This document shows, piece by piece, positions 38,383 to 40,740 of a stretch of DNA of 40,740 nt (positions within the stretch are counted from its first letter, which is position 1; each line of letters opens with the position of its first letter). Made by a program: the position numbers and the translations under genes. This DNA comes from a virus. The stretch spans positions 1-40,740 of the IMG/VR virus record IMGVR_UViG_3300043778_000035. One strand, given 5' to 3'. The notes below the pieces were generated by a model that saw nothing but the letters and a program-made list of their open reading frames with translations, was not told the DNA's origin and did not search any database.

Positions 38383-38550
38383 ATGGACTGGTCGCTAATT
38401 ATCTCCATGCAGCGCGCAAAAGTGACGAACCTTTTCGATCGGCTCGGTGAGCGTTCGATGAGGAGCTACAACGCATTGAAAGCCGAATGGGAGCAAGAAC
38501 GCGCTTGTCTGCGTGCAATGGGCACCCTGCTCATTGCGGGCGACTACTGA
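38383..38550 (+). CDS. Very small protein of unknown function
   Basis: A 55-residue protein starting MDWSLIISMQRAKVTNLFDR and ending MGTLLIAGDY, largely helical with arginine and leucine repeats. It has the same leader (GCGAAGGGGAACGACG) as the gene before, with good spacing to the ATG. Function unknown; proteins of this size in early phage operons are often regulators or recombination accessories. Confidence 0.6.
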   Translation: MDWSLIISMQRAKVTNLFDRLGERSMRSYNALKAEWEQERACLRAMGTLLIAGDY

Positions 38551-38591
38551 CCAACCGCGCCCGCTACGGCGGGCATCACATGGGGCACATC

Positions 38592-38741
38592 ATGAGCCAA
38601 GCAGCACGCGATTTGCTGGACCTGCTGTCGATGCCGCGCAATGACGACGGCAAGCTCGGCGGTCTTGTCGAACTTCTCCTGCGCGAATACGCGCTCAACA
38701 TCATCGCGCCCGGCGTCGCAAGCCTGCTCGGCGGGATCTGA
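38592..38741 (+). CDS. Very small protein of unknown function
   Basis: A 49-residue protein starting MSQAARDLLDLLSMPRNDDG and ending IAPGVASLLGGI. GGGG at 38582-38585 is a suitable ribosome binding site. ATG 38580 (MGHIM) would add four residues. The sequence alternates helical and hydrophobic residues. Function unknown. Confidence 0.6.
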   Translation: MSQAARDLLDLLSMPRNDDGKLGGLVELLLREYALNIIAPGVASLLGGI

Positions 38742-38758
38742 GTTTGGATCATGACAAC

Positions 38759-38932
38759 ATGAAGCCGCTCAAGCATGCTCCGCGTGACAACCCCCTGCTC
38801 GCATCCTGTGGCCCTACTCGCAGTTATGTCCCGATCGGAGCTGCGGCCGCCGCGGCTTACGGCGCAGCTGTCGGGGTGCTCTGGTTTTTATGCGTCGCTT
38901 ATCGCGCTGGAGCGCTGACATGGTCATTCTGA
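38759..38932 (+). CDS. Small membrane protein, function unknown
   Basis: A 57-residue protein starting MKPLKHAPRDNPLLASCGPT. A membrane helix runs from about residue 28 to 50 (GAAAAAAYGAAVGVLWFLCV). A TTG at 38744 would extend it by five residues. It overlaps the next small gene by 13 bases. Such small membrane proteins may serve exclusion of other phages or act in lysis; no family is recognised. Confidence 0.55.
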   Translation: MKPLKHAPRDNPLLASCGPTRSYVPIGAAAAAAYGAAVGVLWFLCVAYRAGALTWSF

Positions 38933-39042
38933 AAATCTGGCTCGGGGCGTTCGTTGCACTCGTCATCTTCCTTTGCCTCCAAGGCGTCATTCAGCACCAC
39001 TCTGAACAGATTGAGCGCGCAGCGTCCGTAAAACGGGCATAG
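38920..39042 (+). CDS. Small membrane protein, function unknown
   Basis: A 40-residue protein starting MVILKIWLGAFVALVIFLCL. The first 22 residues are one membrane helix; the rest (HHSEQIERAASVKRA) is charged and would face the cytoplasm. It overlaps the upstream gene by 13 bases, so the pair may be translationally coupled. Function unknown. Confidence 0.55.
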   Translation: MVILKIWLGAFVALVIFLCLQGVIQHHSEQIERAASVKRA

Positions 39043-39152
39043 AGCGCGCTGATCCCGAACATGTCTCCACTGCCGCGCAAATTTCACCCTCGGATAGCGC
39101 GGCTTCTTCTGCTGGTACCTGTATGGGCCAGCGATTTTTTTGGGAAATCGAC

Positions 39153-39512
39153 ATGCAACAGATCCAGCTTCCCCCGATCGCCGAAGGGCAGACATACCTA
39201 CGTGGCAGCTCCAACAGGAATGGAGACATCGAGCACACCGTGATCATCGCTGTGAACGATGAATGTTTGCCGCGCGATTTGCAGCGCAAGTGGGCAAAGA
39301 GCGTCGGTGGCGTGCTCTACAACCGTATCGATGCCCTCTATGTCTACAACGAGCATCGCGATCTCGTGAAGCCCGAATTGTATTGGACAGACGACGACGT
39401 TGAGTGGAATTCCGCTTACGCCTGGTGTCAGAACTACTACCACGGCCGCCAGTACAACGGCCCCAAGAGCGTCGCGATCCGCGGCGTCGCCGTCAGCAGA
39501 TTCATTCTTTGA
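39153..39512 (+). CDS. DUF1566-like (C-type-lectin fold) protein, diverged member
   Basis: A 119-residue protein starting MQQIQLPPIAEGQTYLRGSS. The C-terminal third (ELYWTDDDVEWNSAYAWCQN, then HGRQ and RGVAVSR) follows the DUF1566/Lcl layout: an YW pair, AW-x-Q, G-x-Q and a final basic strand. The N-terminal half is short compared with the next two proteins. I chose ATG 39153; one at 39123 adds ten residues without homologous pattern. It is the first of three tandem DUF1566-type genes and may be the ancestor or a non-variable partner. Confidence 0.7.
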   Translation: MQQIQLPPIAEGQTYLRGSSNRNGDIEHTVIIAVNDECLPRDLQRKWAKSVGGVLYNRIDALYVYNEHRDLVKPELYWTDDDVEWNSAYAWCQNYYHGRQYNGPKSVAIRGVAVSRFIL

Positions 39513-39577
39513 TTTATTCATCTATTCCGACAACGCAATAGTCCGATCGAGAGATCACATCACAAGGAAAAGCTGAA

Positions 39578-40201
39578 ATGAGCACGCTCACCAATGCATC
39601 AGCAATCAGCAATGACATCCCCACCGCATTCGGTACGCCCTGGGAAGGCGGCCACTACATTGGCCTGATCAGTTACAACGGCGACGTATACGCCCAAGTG
39701 GTCGCACCAAAGGCTGCCGGCCAGCTGCCCGGCCGTCATCAGTGGGGCAAGTACGGCACCGAGATCGCGGGCGCAGCCAGCTTCTTCGATGGTCACTCGA
39801 ACACGAAGGCAATGGCCGAAGCTGGGCTCGTGATCGCCGAACTGGTGCTCGACTTGCGCATCGGTGGCTTCAATGACTGGTTCATCCCCGCTCGCGATCA
39901 ACTCGAACTTGCATATCGGGGTTTCAAACCGACCGACGAAGAGAACTGGGTTTATCGCAGCGGCGACAACCCGAGCAGTCTGCCGCCCGGCTACCCGTAC
40001 ACGATCCATTTGCCCGGCCAGACGTCCGTCGAACTCTTCCGGAAAGATGGCGCCGAAGCGTTTGATGACGATCGCTACTGGACCAGCACGCAGTACTCGG
40101 CCTACTTCGCCTGGGGCCAGCACTTCGATGATGGCTACCAGGGCCTCACGGACAAGGACGGCAACGGTCGGGTTCGCGCCTTCCGCAGCATCAAACTTTA
40201 A
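39578..40201 (+). CDS. DUF1566 protein, candidate DGR variable protein
   Basis: A 207-residue protein with ribosome binding site AAGGAAA. The N-terminal part includes GGHYIGLISYNGDVYAQVVA and GRHQWGKYGTEI; the core has GGFNDWFIPARDQLELAYRG. The C-terminal 35 residues match the hypervariable DUF1566 segment of diversity-generating retroelements: YWTSTQYSA, then AWGQHFDDGYQ, then GRVRAFRSI. In such proteins adenine-templated mutagenesis varies surface positions of a C-type-lectin-like fold while the YW, AW-x-Q, G-x-Q and RVRA-x-R positions stay fixed. Function: likely ligand or surface binding. Confidence 0.82.
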   Translation: MSTLTNASAISNDIPTAFGTPWEGGHYIGLISYNGDVYAQVVAPKAAGQLPGRHQWGKYGTEIAGAASFFDGHSNTKAMAEAGLVIAELVLDLRIGGFNDWFIPARDQLELAYRGFKPTDEENWVYRSGDNPSSLPPGYPYTIHLPGQTSVELFRKDGAEAFDDDRYWTSTQYSAYFAWGQHFDDGYQGLTDKDGNGRVRAFRSIKL

Positions 40202-40254
40202 TCATTCAATCATTTCGACGGCATCGACCCACCGATCACATCCAAGAGAATCAG

Positions 40255-40740
40255 ATGAGCGAAATCACCATTCCGTTTCACGGCGGCAAACTGGTTGTGC
40301 CGCAAGAAGAAGCTGCGCGCGCATGGCTCGATAAAGTGCTTGCGCCGCAGGGGCAATCCATCGCGTCGGCGAATCTGCCGGTGCAATTCGGCGAGTACTG
40401 GCCCGGCCAAGGCGGCATCTATGTGGGTCCGATTCCGGATGAGAAGAACGGCGGTGTGCATCATCTGATCGCATCGATCGATGAAGCCGAAGATCTCTCG
40501 TGGGGTGCATACGGCACATGCGTTGATGGTGCCGACGACAAGCTCGACGGCCGCGCAAACACGCTCGCTCTGCTGGCGGCCAGCACGTCGCATCCGGCGG
40601 CCGAGTGGGCGTCAGCATACACGAAGGACGGCCATCGCGATTTCTTCCTGCCGGCGCAACGCGAATTGGCCCTCGCGGGGGCCACGTGTGCACGCAAGTT
40701 CGCATCTGCCTGGTATTGGTCGAGCACGCAGTACTCGGCC
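40255..40740 (+). CDS. DUF1566 protein, second paralogue, cut by window edge
   Basis: 162 open codons from ATG 40255 (MSEITIPFHGGKLVVPQEEA) to the window edge. Segments QGGIYVGPIPDEKNGGVHHL, SWGAYGTC and RDFFLPAQRELALAGATCAR align with the previous protein. The last visible residues are WYWSSTQYSA, the beginning of the C-terminal region. The last 18 bases (40723-40740) are identical to 40085-40102 in the previous gene, while the bases just upstream differ. The missing part is expected to be about 30-40 residues. Confidence 0.82.
   Translation, partial: MSEITIPFHGGKLVVPQEEAARAWLDKVLAPQGQSIASANLPVQFGEYWPGQGGIYVGPIPDEKNGGVHHLIASIDEAEDLSWGAYGTCVDGADDKLDGRANTLALLAASTSHPAAEWASAYTKDGHRDFFLPAQRELALAGATCARKFASAWYWSSTQYSA

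Noticed and set aside
34984-40740. Search for a reverse transcriptase, integrase or transposase
   Set aside because: No frame in the window carries a YxDD, tyrosine-recombinase or DDE motif that I can recognise; if present they lie to the right of the window.

Overview
The window is the left and central part of a temperate tailed-phage genome integrated in a high-GC betaproteobacterial chromosome, most likely Burkholderia. This rests on codon use, on a chromosomal glutamate/aspartate-binding protein gene (gltI) at the left edge, and on the make-up of the phage genes. The gltI reading frame breaks off at about 785-835, which marks the left prophage end. The right end, and with it the integrase, lies beyond base 40740.

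The phage is a mosaic. Head and packaging genes are lambda-like: GpA/Nu1-type terminase, gpW, lambda portal, S49 protease, acidic scaffold, gpD-like decoration protein and gpE-like capsid. The tail is contractile and Mu-like: DUF2635, sheath, tube, frameshifted chaperone, tape measure, gp43, gp44, gp45, gp46, gp47, gp48 and fibre. Late genes run leftwards on the minus strand from about 27.8 kb to 0.9 kb. They end in a lysis and accessory cluster (holin-like protein, GH19 endolysin, lipoprotein, class 3 lipase). Two secreted or lipid-anchored 'moron' proteins (an SGNH-hydrolase lipoprotein at 4658-5446 and a small exported protein at 11020-11496) are inserted on the opposite strand. Rho-independent terminators stand between several late genes. 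A promoter and terminator at 27.83-27.91 kb, just after a candidate Q gene, suggest antitermination control.

Early genes also run leftwards, 35.2 to 27.9 kb: Cro-like, CII-like, small DNA-binding proteins, a ParB-like protein, an O-like replication protein and DUF1064 and DUF1364 nuclease-like proteins, mostly joined by 4-base overlaps. The O-like gene contains eight copies of a 10-bp iteron at fixed 22- or 17-bp spacing, a strong candidate origin. An S24/LexA-type repressor (35308-35970, plus strand) sits between two matching promoters that share an ATTAG-N4-CTAAT operator. One drives cro leftwards; the other (37705-37733) drives a rightward operon. Between them lie an exported moron, an FxLYD-domain remnant and a Doc toxin pseudogene with an intact antitoxin.

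The rightward operon starts with a roughly 450-base hairpin-rich leader, then five very small genes (two with membrane segments), then three proteins in a row with C-type-lectin-like DUF1566 carboxy termini. The last is cut by the window edge exactly where its C-terminal 'variable region' would begin, and an 18-bp match between the last two genes starts there. This is the pattern expected of a diversity-generating retroelement whose reverse transcriptase and template repeat would lie just outside the window. It is the most exciting lead here, but it is not proven within this sequence.
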